Shown here one piece after another: positions 9,693 to 17,972 of a stretch of DNA of 64,000 nt. Made by a program: the position numbers and the translations under genes. The notes under the pieces were generated by a model. That model was not told the DNA's origin. It was given only the letters and a program-made list of their open reading frames with translations, and ran no database searches. Source of the DNA: an uncultured Oscillospiraceae bacterium (GTDB taxonomy: Bacteria; Bacillota; Clostridia; Oscillospirales; Acutalibacteraceae); the NCBI GenBank assembly GCA_900539165.1, contig UQAZ01000010.1, forward strand, positions 15,640 through 79,639, in the 5' to 3' direction. The number at the start of each line of letters is the position of its first letter. Within the stretch, counting starts at the first letter, position 1.

Positions 9693-10235
9693 TTATATTA
9701 CATCCGTGTTACTCTGACTGAGGCTGTCCTTTAATTTCTTTTTTGCCCTTTGTATTCTTTTTCTTACATAAGTGTCGTTTACACCGTAGATGTCTGCGAT
9801 TTCAACGCTCTTGTAGCCGTATACATATTTAAGATACAAAAGGATTTTGTCCTGCTCGCACAGAATTTTATCAATCATAACCGAAATTTCAACGCTGTCA
9901 AATTCGTTGAAAGTATCGCCGTCGGAGTCGTTTTCGATTTCCTGATTAAATTCTGCGGTGCTTTCGTTTATTGATTTGTTGTATATATCTATTGCAAATC
10001 CCGACACTATTGTACTGAGATAGCACTTCGTACTTTTGGAGTCTACTTCTCCTATTCTGTCGAAATGCTTTGCCGCATAGAAAAATGTATCCTGCACACA
10101 TTCCTCGGCGTCCTCTATACAGTTTGTCTTTTTTATTGCTATCCAATACATCAGATTTTTATATGTATCATACAGGCAGGTGAATTTTTCCTTATCCTCC
10201 TGAGTGTCAAGCAGGGTTAAAAACATATTCAGCAT
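9693..10235 (-). CDS. ECF-type RNA polymerase sigma factor
   Basis: 180 aa from the ATG at 10235, preceded by GAGGAG at 7-bp spacing; an upstream in-frame TTG at 10250 lies inside the ribosome site and was not used. Region 2 is seen in LYDTYKNLMYWIA and AEECVQDTFFYAAKHF. Region 4 is a helix-turn-helix (YGYKSVEIADIYGVNDTYVRKRIQRAKKKL). It sits between two anti-sigma-like genes. The block upstream (10251-10338) is repeated upstream of copy B, so both may answer to the same promoter, perhaps recognised by this sigma itself. Confidence 0.9.
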   Translation of the reverse strand: MLNMFLTLLDTQEDKEKFTCLYDTYKNLMYWIAIKKTNCIEDAEECVQDTFFYAAKHFDRIGEVDSKSTKCYLSTIVSGFAIDIYNKSINESTAEFNQEIENDSDGDTFNEFDSVEISVMIDKILCEQDKILLYLKYVYGYKSVEIADIYGVNDTYVRKRIQRAKKKLKDSLSQSNTDVI

Positions 10236-10250
10236 AACGCTTCTCCTCAA

Positions 10251-10338
10251 ACTGAGCCTTGATTATTTTGTCAAGGCACGGTAATATTTTTGTAGATTTT
10301 TAATACTTTGCCAATACTGTTATGAGAGTGGCTTTTTT
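10251..10338 (-). repeat. Upstream block, copy 1 (before the sigma gene)
   Basis: 88 bp matching 11020-11107 with about 6-7 differences. On the minus strand it holds TTGGCA (TTGACA in the other copy) and an inverted repeat CCTTGA-N8-TCAAGG. Probably promoter or operator sequence; no convincing -10 could be assigned. Confidence 0.8.
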
Positions 10339-10346
10339 ATAAAATG

Positions 10347-10982
10347 TTATTCGATATTTTGCGCAATATCAACAAGTTCGTCTTTGCTTATATTGCCGCA
10401 TACAATATAAACGTATTCACTGTTATTAAATAATAATCCTCCAATATTAATTTCGGGTTGATAATAAACGGCGTCCAAACTTCCTATTTTTATTTTTTCA
10501 CTACCGTACTTTTCGGTGTTGATAGAGGTGGTGCCGCCTAATTGAAGTTTTTCGACATAAAAAAATTCGTCGTTTTTTTCATATCTATACATAAACGTAT
10601 AATCGTTCTCATCAATTTCTGTTTTTTCAAAGTCTTTAGGTATGTAATTGATTGTGAGGGATTTAACTTTTTTCGTTTTCTTTTTTGGAGCAAGAACTTC
10701 ATATTCCGAATGGTCGGAATATTTATTAAATGAATATTTTTCAAAGGCTGGCTTTGCTGTTACAAAAACGGTTATTGCGAGAGACATTATAATCGCCGCA
10801 ATGAGTATGAATTTAAGCGTTTTCTTTGACAGCTTCGGCTTGTATTTGATTAAATTGTTGCTGAGCAGGGGCTTCATTTTTTCGTTATGTTCCTTGCTGA
10901 ATGTATGCTCGGGTATTTCTTTTTCAAAAGTATCCGCCCATCTTTCGCACGAAAGCAAGCAAGCATTTTCTAAATTATTCAT
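10347..10982 (-). CDS. DUF4367-type anti-sigma-like membrane protein, copy B
   Basis: 211 aa, a paralogue of the 9047-9679 protein. The N-terminal 75 or so residues (including CLLSCERW, SKKTLKFIL and the transmembrane helix) are almost the same. The outer domain keeps the frame of the family (SLTINYIPKDFE, YVYIVCGNISKDELVDI) but has changed in most positions. The gene lies just upstream of the sigma gene and could share its transcript. Its own upstream DNA is a duplicate of the sigma upstream block joined to a relic of the sigma 3' end. A second sensor for the same sigma is the simplest reading. Confidence 0.75.
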   Translation of the reverse strand: MNNLENACLLSCERWADTFEKEIPEHTFSKEHNEKMKPLLSNNLIKYKPKLSKKTLKFILIAAIIMSLAITVFVTAKPAFEKYSFNKYSDHSEYEVLAPKKKTKKVKSLTINYIPKDFEKTEIDENDYTFMYRYEKNDEFFYVEKLQLGGTTSINTEKYGSEKIKIGSLDAVYYQPEINIGGLLFNNSEYVYIVCGNISKDELVDIAQNIE

Positions 10983-11019
10983 CTTATCGTTTCTCTTATA
11001 TTATAGTTGTGTCACTTTG

Positions 11020-11107
11020 ATTGAACCCTGATTATTTTGTCAAGGCACGGTAATATTTTTGCAGATTTTTATTACTTTGTCAATACTGTTATGAGAGTGG
11101 CTTTTTT
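11020..11107 (-). repeat. Upstream block, copy 2 (before anti-sigma copy B)
   Basis: Matches 10251-10338 at a constant offset of 769 bp. Between it and the copy B start lies about 35 bp resembling the last codons of the sigma gene and its junction with copy A. TATAAT occurs at 11001-11006 on the minus strand but without a good -35. Confidence 0.8.
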
Positions 11108-11110
11108 TAC

Positions 11111-11139
11111 TTGAAAAAAAGTGGAATATGGTATATAAT
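11111..11139 (+). promoter_or_regulatory. Promoter of prfB
   Basis: TTGAAA, 17 bp, TATAAT, about 50 bp upstream of the prfB start. Confidence 0.85.
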
Positions 11140-11192
11140 ATTTACTCGGTATTATAATTATAAACATATATAATAGATTTACGGAGATTTAT

Positions 11193-12311
11193 ATGCTGGA
11201 ATTTGAAGAACTTAATCAGAGATTAATGCAGTACGAGAAGCCTATTGAAAATCTTAAAGAGGCGCTCGATATAGATAACCTTGTTAAAGAGGTTGCCGAA
11301 CTTGAAAAGCAGAGCAGCGCTCCGGATTTTTGGGACGATATGCAACAGAGCCAAAAGACTATGCAGAAAATCGGCTCTCTAAAGGCAAAGATAGCTTCAT
11401 ACGAAAGCCTTAAAGGTGATTTTGAGGACGCACAGGTTATGATTGAACTTGCCGACGAAGAAAACGACGAAAGTTTAATCGAAGACTGCACAAAATCTGT
11501 TGATGACATTGAGAAAAAAATTGAATCACTTACCCTTTCCACTTTACTAAACGGTGAGTTCGATGACAATAATGCAATTTTGACATTTCATGCCGGAGCA
11601 GGTGGAACAGAGGCTCAGGACTGGGCAGAGATGCTTTTCAGAATGTATAACCGCTGGGGCGAGAGAAAAGGCTACAAGGTTTCGACTCTTGATTATCTTG
11701 AGGGTGATGTTGCCGGAATTAAGAGCGCTACTATTTTGGTAGAGGGCGAAAACGCTTACGGTTATTTACACGGCGAAATGGGTATTCACAGACTTGTTCG
11801 TGTATCTCCGTTTGACTCGTCGGGTCGCCGCCATACATCGTTTGCATCTGTTGAGGTTATGCCGGAAATTGATGACGATGTTGATGTCGAAATTCGTGAA
11901 GAGGATATTAAGATGGACGTTTATCGTGCCTCGGGTGCAGGCGGACAAAAGGTAAATAAAACATCATCTGCCGTTCGTCTTACCCATATTCCTACGGGTA
12001 TCGTTGTTTCGTGTCAGATAGAGCGTTCTCAGCACCAAAACAGAGAAGTCGCTATGCGTATGCTTAAATCAAAACTTGTGGAAATCAAGGAGAGAGAAAA
12101 CCTCGAAAAGATTGAGGATATTAAAGGCGACCAAAAAGAAATCGCATGGGGCAGTCAGATTCGCTCCTATGTATTTATGCCGTACACAATGGTTAAGGAC
12201 CACAGAACTAATTACGAAATGGGCAACATAACCGCTGTTATGGACGGAGATTTGGACGGATTCATTAACGCTTACCTTAAAATGAAAAGCCTTGAATCAA
12301 ACAAAAACTAA
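11193..12311 (+). CDS. prfB: Peptide chain release factor 2
   Basis: Releases the finished peptide at UGA and UAA codons. 372 aa, full length. It has the stop-codon recognition tripeptide SPF in RVSPFDSSGRRHTSF and the catalytic GGQ in RASGAGGQKVNKT. The frame is continuous from the ATG: where many bacteria carry an in-frame UGA for programmed frameshift after about codon 25, this gene reads straight through (LKEALDIDNL), so that autoregulation is absent. Ribosome site acggag. A hairpin that also covers the ribosome site of the next gene follows the stop. Confidence 0.97.
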   Translation: MLEFEELNQRLMQYEKPIENLKEALDIDNLVKEVAELEKQSSAPDFWDDMQQSQKTMQKIGSLKAKIASYESLKGDFEDAQVMIELADEENDESLIEDCTKSVDDIEKKIESLTLSTLLNGEFDDNNAILTFHAGAGGTEAQDWAEMLFRMYNRWGERKGYKVSTLDYLEGDVAGIKSATILVEGENAYGYLHGEMGIHRLVRVSPFDSSGRRHTSFASVEVMPEIDDDVDVEIREEDIKMDVYRASGAGGQKVNKTSSAVRLTHIPTGIVVSCQIERSQHQNREVAMRMLKSKLVEIKERENLEKIEDIKGDQKEIAWGSQIRSYVFMPYTMVKDHRTNYEMGNITAVMDGDLDGFINAYLKMKSLESNKN

Positions 12312-12331
12312 AATTTAACATTAGTATTTTT

Positions 12332-12368
12332 CCTCCCGAGACAGAAAATAGTCTTGGGAGGTTTTGTT
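12332..12368 (+). terminator. Hairpin after prfB that contains the next gene's ribosome site
   Basis: CCTCCCGAGAC, an 8-nt loop, then GTCTTGGGAGG (11 bp with one G-U) and TTTTGTT. It fits a terminator for prfB. The GGGAGG of the right arm lies 7 bp before the next ATG (12369), so in a read-through transcript the ribosome site would be buried. Confidence 0.75.
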
Positions 12369-13223
12369 ATGAAAAAAATAAAAATAATACTGCCGTTAGT
12401 CGCTTTGCTTTGCTTTTTTACAGCTTGCACATCCGAACAAAACGGCAAAAATGATACAACTGCCATCGAAACGCAAACACAGTCCACTTCAAACGCTGTG
12501 GAAAACACCGCACCTACTGCAAAAGCGGTTGCGGGAATTGACGAGCTTAGTACTCAAAAGGTCGTTTGGGGTCCGGGAAATATAACCGAGCATAAGCAAC
12601 CAACCGACCCCGTACAGCTTCAAAAAAGATTTGAGGGACTTAATGCCACATGGCTTTTGAAGGATGAAAAGAGCGTTTGTCTTACCTTTGACGAGGGGTA
12701 TGAAAACGGCTATACTCCTCAGATTTTGGACACGTTGAAGGAAAAGAACGCAAGGGCAATATTCTTTGTGACCTATGATTTTGCAAAGGATAATCCTGAC
12801 CTTATCCGCAGAATGATTGACGAGGGGCATATTGTAGGCAACCACTCCTACCGTCATTATACAATGGACGAGGTGAGCGAGGAGGTTGCAAGGCAAGAAG
12901 TGACCTATATTCACGATTATATGGAGAAAGAGTATGGGTATACTATGTGTTATTTCCGCTTTCCAAAGGGCGAATTTTCCGAGCAGTCGCTGGGTATTGT
13001 AAACAGTCTTGGATATAATTCTGTTTTTTGGAGCTTTGCGTATGCTGATTGGGACCCTGAAAAGCAGCCTGACGAAACAGAAGCCTTTAGAAAAATCTGT
13101 GAGTCAACTCACCCGGGCGAGATTTTGCTTCTTCACGCCGTGAGTAAAACAAATGCTGATATTTTAGGCAAGGTTATAGATGATATTCGTCAGCAGGGAT
13201 ACACCTTTACTGTGGATATTTAA
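12369..13223 (+). CDS. PdaA-like polysaccharide deacetylase lipoprotein
   Basis: 284 aa. A lipoprotein signal peptide ends in the lipobox FTAC, so it is anchored outside the membrane. The NodB-type catalytic domain (about 95-284) closely resembles Bacillus PdaA, which deacetylates N-acetylmuramic acid on the way to muramic-delta-lactam: CLTFDEGYENGYTPQIL, FFVTYDFAKDNPDLIRRMIDEGHIVGNHS, RFPKGEFSE, VFWSFAYADW, HPGEILLLHAVS. The first motif is TFDEG rather than TFDDG (PdaA has TFDNG). The ATG at 12369 is preferred over the TTG at 12354, which falls in the hairpin. Whether this organism makes spore cortex cannot be told here. Confidence 0.88.
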   Translation: MKKIKIILPLVALLCFFTACTSEQNGKNDTTAIETQTQSTSNAVENTAPTAKAVAGIDELSTQKVVWGPGNITEHKQPTDPVQLQKRFEGLNATWLLKDEKSVCLTFDEGYENGYTPQILDTLKEKNARAIFFVTYDFAKDNPDLIRRMIDEGHIVGNHSYRHYTMDEVSEEVARQEVTYIHDYMEKEYGYTMCYFRFPKGEFSEQSLGIVNSLGYNSVFWSFAYADWDPEKQPDETEAFRKICESTHPGEILLLHAVSKTNADILGKVIDDIRQQGYTFTVDI

Positions 13224-13271
13224 CGGAATTAACGCAAATTTTATTTTTATATAATTTATACAAAAAAGATA

Positions 13272-13300
13272 TTGCTAACCCGTATATAATATGTTATAAT
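13272..13300 (+). promoter_or_regulatory. Promoter of the symporter gene
   Basis: TTGCTA, 17 bp, TATAAT, about 80 bp upstream of the start. Confidence 0.75.
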
Positions 13301-13377
13301 TTTACAGAAATCGTGTGCAATCGGGCGGTGTTTTTGCACTGCTCGATTGGCAAATAATATTTCACAGAGGGGTAACA

Positions 13378-15324
13378 ATGGGTATAAACAAGGAGAAAAT
13401 CATTCAGACGGTTGCTTCCGTCAAGGAGCATTGGAATACGCCTCCCGAGGGCAGATATGTTCCGTATAAGGAAATACTTGCATACAGTGCGGGCGGTATA
13501 GGTGTAAAATCTGTTATTTTCACTATCTATTACATAGGTCTTTCCGCAACAAGCTTGCTTGCAGGCTCGGCGTTGGGATTAAAGAACGGCGACCTTGTTA
13601 AGTTGAACATTATTGCAACGGTTATCGGCTTATTTTTAGGTCCGCTGAGGGGCTATATAATCGACAACACCAGAAGCAGTAAGGGTAAATTTCGACCGTA
13701 TCTGCTTTATACGGGCATTCCGTCGGGTGTTTTGATTACGATTTTTGCCTTTTTGCCGTTTGAGACTATGTCTTATAATCAGAAGCTTTGGGCATTATTC
13801 GTTACATATATGCTGCTCCAGCTTTGCTATCCGTTTTATGACCAGGCATATGCAACGCTTGTTCAGGTAATGAGTCCTAACTCAACGGAGCGTGCGGATA
13901 TTATCACCGTTTCTACCTTTATTTATTCACTTTCGCCGAGCATAATGGGCTTTGTAGTGCCTATTATCGCAGGACATACAGGCGGTCTTGAGCATATTGG
14001 CGCATATAGAGTTATTATGCCGATTTTCGGTATCGGCGGTGCGTTGATAGGTATTCTCAGCTATACGGGTACTAAAGAGAGGATTATCGTATCAAAGGAC
14101 TATACTCCGAAAGTGCCGTTTTTGAAGGGTGTTGCGGCAGGAATTGCAAATAAATATCAATGGGCGCGTTCGCTCACCTCTTGGTTTATTTTGCTTACCG
14201 CAGGCGCAGGCAATATCACGACTTGGTATTTCTATTACGGAATTAAAGATGCGCTTAATCTTACCACCGAACAGCAGGGCGTTATGAACGGTACGCTTAT
14301 GACGGTGTTCGGTGCGGCTGCCACTCCGGCTATGTTTCTTGCACCGTTCCTTATTCGTAAAATCGGCAAGAGAAATTACTACATTATGTATATAGTTGCA
14401 AATATCTTTTGTTTGGTGGGAATGTATTTCTTCATTGAGCATATTTGGGTGCTTTATGTATTTGTTTGGCTCAGAGGATTTTTTAACACCTTTACTCTTA
14501 TTGCCGACGGCGCTATGAATGCCGATGTTTTGGACTATCAGCAGTACAAAACGGGTGAAAGATTAGAGGGACTTATGGGACAGTTTGTGGGCATTGTAGG
14601 CACGTTTATTTCTATGGGCGTTACCTATCTGCTTCAAACCGTTGTTATGCAAAACTACTTTGGTCTGAGTGATAATTATGACGATTTGTATAAGCTCTCA
14701 TTCCGTGAGCCTCTTTCAAAGGGTATGATAGTGATTGCTCTTATGGGTTATGTGCTTGCGCTTGTTCCGTTTGTCTTGATGTATACGCTTACGGAGCAGG
14801 AACACGATTCGCATATCAAGGTGCTTAAAATCCGTGCCGCATTGGAGGATTACGCAACCGATTCGCTGTCTGACGGTGAACTTGAGGAGGCAAAGCAGAT
14901 TTATACTGACTCAATCGAAAGGCTTGCCGAATGTAAAACGGCAGTTGAAAATGCTGTCGGCAAGGAGAAAAAGAAGCTGCAATCTGAAATTGCGGCTCTC
15001 CAAATTGTTGTTGACGAAAGGGAACGCTTTAATCAACCGAAGATGGCGGCAAAGGTTAAAAAGGCGCAGGAGCTTCTTTCACACAGCGTCGAGGAGCTTT
15101 ACGGTATAAGCGAGCCTACTATGGACAAATATAACGAGGCTAACGCATTGCCCGAGGATACTAAGGAGCAGGCACAGCTTAAATCGGCAAGACTTAAAGA
15201 AGCGTCAAAGGAGCTTGATTTGTTTCACAAAAAGGCTTACGATTATATTCAGGCTCGCAAGCTTATGAAGCAGGTTGAATATTATTCGCATTGGGACGAA
15301 ATGTTCTCGCTTCAAACCGTATAA
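13378..15324 (+). CDS. GPH-family (MFS) sugar:cation symporter with long cytoplasmic tail
   Basis: 648 aa from the ATG at 13378 (ribosome site agagggg). About twelve membrane segments fill residues 30-470. Features of the glycoside-pentoside-hexuronide:cation family include RGYIIDNTRSSKGKFRPYL after the second helices, YPFYDQAYATL, and ADGAMNADVLDYQQYKTGERLEG. Substrate unknown. After the last helix a charged, helical tail of about 175 residues (470-648) follows, rich in Glu, Lys and Ala and likely coiled coil. It is not the EIIA domain of LacS-type carriers. The gene stands alone between its own promoter and a large hairpin. Confidence 0.85.
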   Translation: MGINKEKIIQTVASVKEHWNTPPEGRYVPYKEILAYSAGGIGVKSVIFTIYYIGLSATSLLAGSALGLKNGDLVKLNIIATVIGLFLGPLRGYIIDNTRSSKGKFRPYLLYTGIPSGVLITIFAFLPFETMSYNQKLWALFVTYMLLQLCYPFYDQAYATLVQVMSPNSTERADIITVSTFIYSLSPSIMGFVVPIIAGHTGGLEHIGAYRVIMPIFGIGGALIGILSYTGTKERIIVSKDYTPKVPFLKGVAAGIANKYQWARSLTSWFILLTAGAGNITTWYFYYGIKDALNLTTEQQGVMNGTLMTVFGAAATPAMFLAPFLIRKIGKRNYYIMYIVANIFCLVGMYFFIEHIWVLYVFVWLRGFFNTFTLIADGAMNADVLDYQQYKTGERLEGLMGQFVGIVGTFISMGVTYLLQTVVMQNYFGLSDNYDDLYKLSFREPLSKGMIVIALMGYVLALVPFVLMYTLTEQEHDSHIKVLKIRAALEDYATDSLSDGELEEAKQIYTDSIERLAECKTAVENAVGKEKKKLQSEIAALQIVVDERERFNQPKMAAKVKKAQELLSHSVEELYGISEPTMDKYNEANALPEDTKEQAQLKSARLKEASKELDLFHKKAYDYIQARKLMKQVEYYSHWDEMFSLQTV

Positions 15325-15340
15325 TTGAATATGCCAAAAT

Positions 15341-15464
15341 AAAAAATACGGACGGTTGGGGCGTACTGCATAAGGAAGAATTGGTTTAAGCATTTATTCC
15401 TTATGTAGTACGCCCCTTTGAATTGCTATTGACAGTAACTCGGTGCTGTCCGTTCTTATTTTTT
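15341..15464. repeat. Large nested palindrome after the symporter gene
   Basis: Two concentric inverted repeats. The outer arms are aaaaaatacggac (15341-15353) and gtccgttcttatttttt (15448-15464). The inner arms are 20 bp: GGGGCGTACTGCATAAGGAA (15358-15377) and its complement at 15397-15416 with one G-U. The outer right arm ends in a T-run, so it can terminate transcription. Its length and perfection also fit a small palindromic mobile repeat. Confidence 0.7.
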
Positions 15465-15503
15465 GTATTATTTGACAAAATTATAAATTTTTCAAATAAG
15501 ATG

Positions 15504-15532
15504 TTGAGATTGCTCGCTTAATAATATATAAT
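15504..15532 (+). promoter_or_regulatory. Promoter of the mre operon
   Basis: TTGAGA, 17 bp, TATAAT, about 40 bp before the mreB start. A second TTGACA at 15472-15477 lacks a good -10. Confidence 0.8.
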
Positions 15533-15573
15533 AAATAATTAATCAAAGATTTTTAATGAAAGCGAGAACAGTT

Positions 15574-16554
15574 ATGCTTTTTTCAAGAGATATAGGCATT
15601 GATTTGGGTACCTCTAACACACGAGTTGCCGACAAAAAGGGACATATTATTATCAATGAGCCGTCTGTTGTTGCGGTTGATGTTAAATCAAAGCGAGTGC
15701 TTGCAACAGGTAACGAGGCAAAGAATATGATTGGCAGAACTCCCGGTTCTATTGTTGCCGTTCGTCCTATGCGTGACGGTGTTATTGCCGACTTTGATAT
15801 GACTGCCGATATGCTCCACGATTTTATGTATCGTTCATCTACTAAAAATATTTTTACAAAGACAAGAGTTGTTATCAGCGTTCCGTCCGATGTTACCGAG
15901 GTTGAACGCAGGGCTGTTGAGGACGCCGTTCGTTCGGCGGGCGCTCAGGAGGTTGAACTTATCGAATCATCTATGGCTGCCGCTTTGGGCGTCGGACTTC
16001 CTGTTTATGAGGCAACCGGCTCAATGATTATTGACATCGGCGGCGGTACTTGCGATGTTGCGGTTATTTCGCTTGGCGGAATTGCATGCTGTAACAGCAT
16101 TAAGGTCGGCGGTGAGGCTATGGACGAGGCTATCGTTTCTTATATGAAAAAGAACCATAATCTTCTCATCGGAGAGAGAACGGCAGAGGATATAAAGCTA
16201 AAGCTTGGCTCTGCAAGCGAGTATGACGGCGAGGCGGCAATGGAGGTAAGAGGCAGAAATCTTGCCGACGGTCTTCCGGGAAGCGTAGAAATCACATCGG
16301 CAGATGTAAGATATGTGCTTCAAGAGCCTATAAGCGAAATCATTGCCGTAATTAAAGAAACTCTTGAGGTAACCTTGCCGGAGCTTGCCGCAGATATTAT
16401 TGACAGAGGTATTTACCTTACAGGCGGAGCAAGTCAGCTCAGAGGACTTGCCGAGCTTATCGAAAAGGAAGTGGGAATACCTGTTATCGTTCCCGAAAAC
16501 TTTAATGATTGCATTGCTTTGGGAACTTCGGTTAAGCTCAGGAGAGCTAAGTAA
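15574..16554 (+). CDS. mreB: Rod shape-determining protein MreB (actin homologue)
   Basis: 326 aa. Polymerises under the membrane and guides lateral wall synthesis. Actin-fold motifs: phosphate-1 DIGIDLGTSNTR, phosphate-2 IDIGGGTCDVAV, adenosine motif YLTGGASQLRG. The conserved N-terminus MLFSRDIGIDLG fixes the start at 15574; an ATG six codons upstream (15556) is possible. First gene of mreB-mreC-mreD-PBP2. Confidence 0.95.
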   Translation: MLFSRDIGIDLGTSNTRVADKKGHIIINEPSVVAVDVKSKRVLATGNEAKNMIGRTPGSIVAVRPMRDGVIADFDMTADMLHDFMYRSSTKNIFTKTRVVISVPSDVTEVERRAVEDAVRSAGAQEVELIESSMAAALGVGLPVYEATGSMIIDIGGGTCDVAVISLGGIACCNSIKVGGEAMDEAIVSYMKKNHNLLIGERTAEDIKLKLGSASEYDGEAAMEVRGRNLADGLPGSVEITSADVRYVLQEPISEIIAVIKETLEVTLPELAADIIDRGIYLTGGASQLRGLAELIEKEVGIPVIVPENFNDCIALGTSVKLRRAK

Positions 16555-16574
16555 TTTAGATTAGTGGTGACTTT

Positions 16575-17402
16575 ATGAAAAGTATATTTAAGAGCAGACC
16601 GTTTAAGCTTGCGGCTGCCATCGTCGGATTTTTACTGCTCGGCGCATTGATTGGGGCGGCAAACGGTCACGGCGAATCGGCACAGTCTGCGATAGTCGGA
16701 ACGGTGCTTTCTCCGTGCAATTACATAGCGCAGAAAATTTCCGACGGCGTTGATAAAATTGCGGGAAATATCAGCGGAGACGCTCAGTACGAAAAAGAAA
16801 TATCGGATTTGCAAAATCAGGTGGGCGAGCTTCAAAGCGAGCTTGTGGATTATGAAAATCTGAAAAAGCAAAACGAACTGTATAAAGAATTTCTCGGGCT
16901 GAAGGAGGAAAACAAGGACTTCGTTTTTGAAGAGGCTTCTGTTATCGCAAGAGACAGTGCCGATATTTATAAGTCCTTTACCATTTCAAAAGGCTCTGTA
17001 AGCGGTATGAAAAAAGGCGATGCCGTTTTGTACGGAAAATACCTTGTCGGTGTGATTGATAAGGTCTATCCTACATACAGCGAGGTGCAAACTATTTTGA
17101 ATCCTGCATTTAATGTTTCGGCTTATGAGGTTATTTCGGGCGAAATTTCGTATGTTACCTCAACTCCTGCACTTGCAGCCGATAATAAATGCAAGTTTGC
17201 AAATCTTGATTCCTCCACCTCGATTACATACGAATCCGTTGTGTGTACCGCAGGTGTGGGCGGTAATATGCCAAAGGGGCTTATTATTGGAACTGTTGAC
17301 GAAATTGCCGACGAGGCTACTGATATATCGTCGTATGCGGTGATTAAGCCGGGCGTTGACGCAAATAACATAAATACCTGTTTTGTACTAACTGATTTTT
17401 AA
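16575..17402 (+). CDS. mreC: Rod shape-determining protein MreC
   Basis: 275 aa. One N-terminal transmembrane helix (LAAAIVGFLLLGALIGAA), then a coiled coil (about 65-105), then the extracytoplasmic beta-domain (VIARDSADIYKSFTISKGS, GVIDKVYPTYSEVQTILNP). It links cytoplasmic MreB to penicillin-binding proteins outside the membrane. 20 bp after mreB. Confidence 0.95.
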   Translation: MKSIFKSRPFKLAAAIVGFLLLGALIGAANGHGESAQSAIVGTVLSPCNYIAQKISDGVDKIAGNISGDAQYEKEISDLQNQVGELQSELVDYENLKKQNELYKEFLGLKEENKDFVFEEASVIARDSADIYKSFTISKGSVSGMKKGDAVLYGKYLVGVIDKVYPTYSEVQTILNPAFNVSAYEVISGEISYVTSTPALAADNKCKFANLDSSTSITYESVVCTAGVGGNMPKGLIIGTVDEIADEATDISSYAVIKPGVDANNINTCFVLTDF

Positions 17403-17422
17403 TTATTCGGATTATTGATTTT

Positions 17423-17935
17423 ATGGAACTGACTAAGAAAGAAAAGACAATTAAATATTCGATTTATTGCGGAATAATTGCTCTGCTCTCTCTTGTTCAG
17501 AGCGTGGGCGTTTCGCATTTTGAAATCGGAAATGCAAGGTGCTTCGTGCTGATACCTGCCACGGTTTTGCTCGCTATGGGCGAGGATGAAATACAGGCGA
17601 TTTTTATAGGCTTGTTTTCGGGAGTGCTGTGGGACTGCTTTTCGCCTAATCATACTGCGTTTAACGCCGTTTTCTTTACGGTGTGCTGTTATGCGCTGTC
17701 GCTGTTGCTTACCCATCTGTTTCGTGAAACATTTTGGGTTCGTGTGGTTGCTGTCGTTTTGACAAGTATGCTTTATACTTTTTTCTATTGGCTCATTTTT
17801 GTCGGTGCAAAAAAAACAGTCGGTTCTCAGGCACTTATTTCGTTTTATTTTCCGTCCTGCGTTTACACCTGCGTTGTGGGCGTTGTTTTTGATTTTGTGC
17901 TTACTCCGATTAAAAGGAAGCTTAATAAGGAATAG
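17423..17935 (+). CDS. mreD: Rod shape-determining protein MreD
   Basis: 170 aa, about five hydrophobic segments. Assigned mainly by size, membrane profile and position between mreC and PBP2; the stretch GEDEIQAIFIGLFSGVLWDCF fits the family. Part of the elongasome. Confidence 0.88.
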   Translation: MELTKKEKTIKYSIYCGIIALLSLVQSVGVSHFEIGNARCFVLIPATVLLAMGEDEIQAIFIGLFSGVLWDCFSPNHTAFNAVFFTVCCYALSLLLTHLFRETFWVRVVAVVLTSMLYTFFYWLIFVGAKKTVGSQALISFYFPSCVYTCVVGVVFDFVLTPIKRKLNKE

Positions 17936-17972
17936 AATTTCCGCTTGATAAATTTATGAAAGGAGAGTCGCT

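Noticed and set aside
11193..11300. Programmed frameshift in prfB
   Set aside because: The frame is continuous with no UGA near codon 25.
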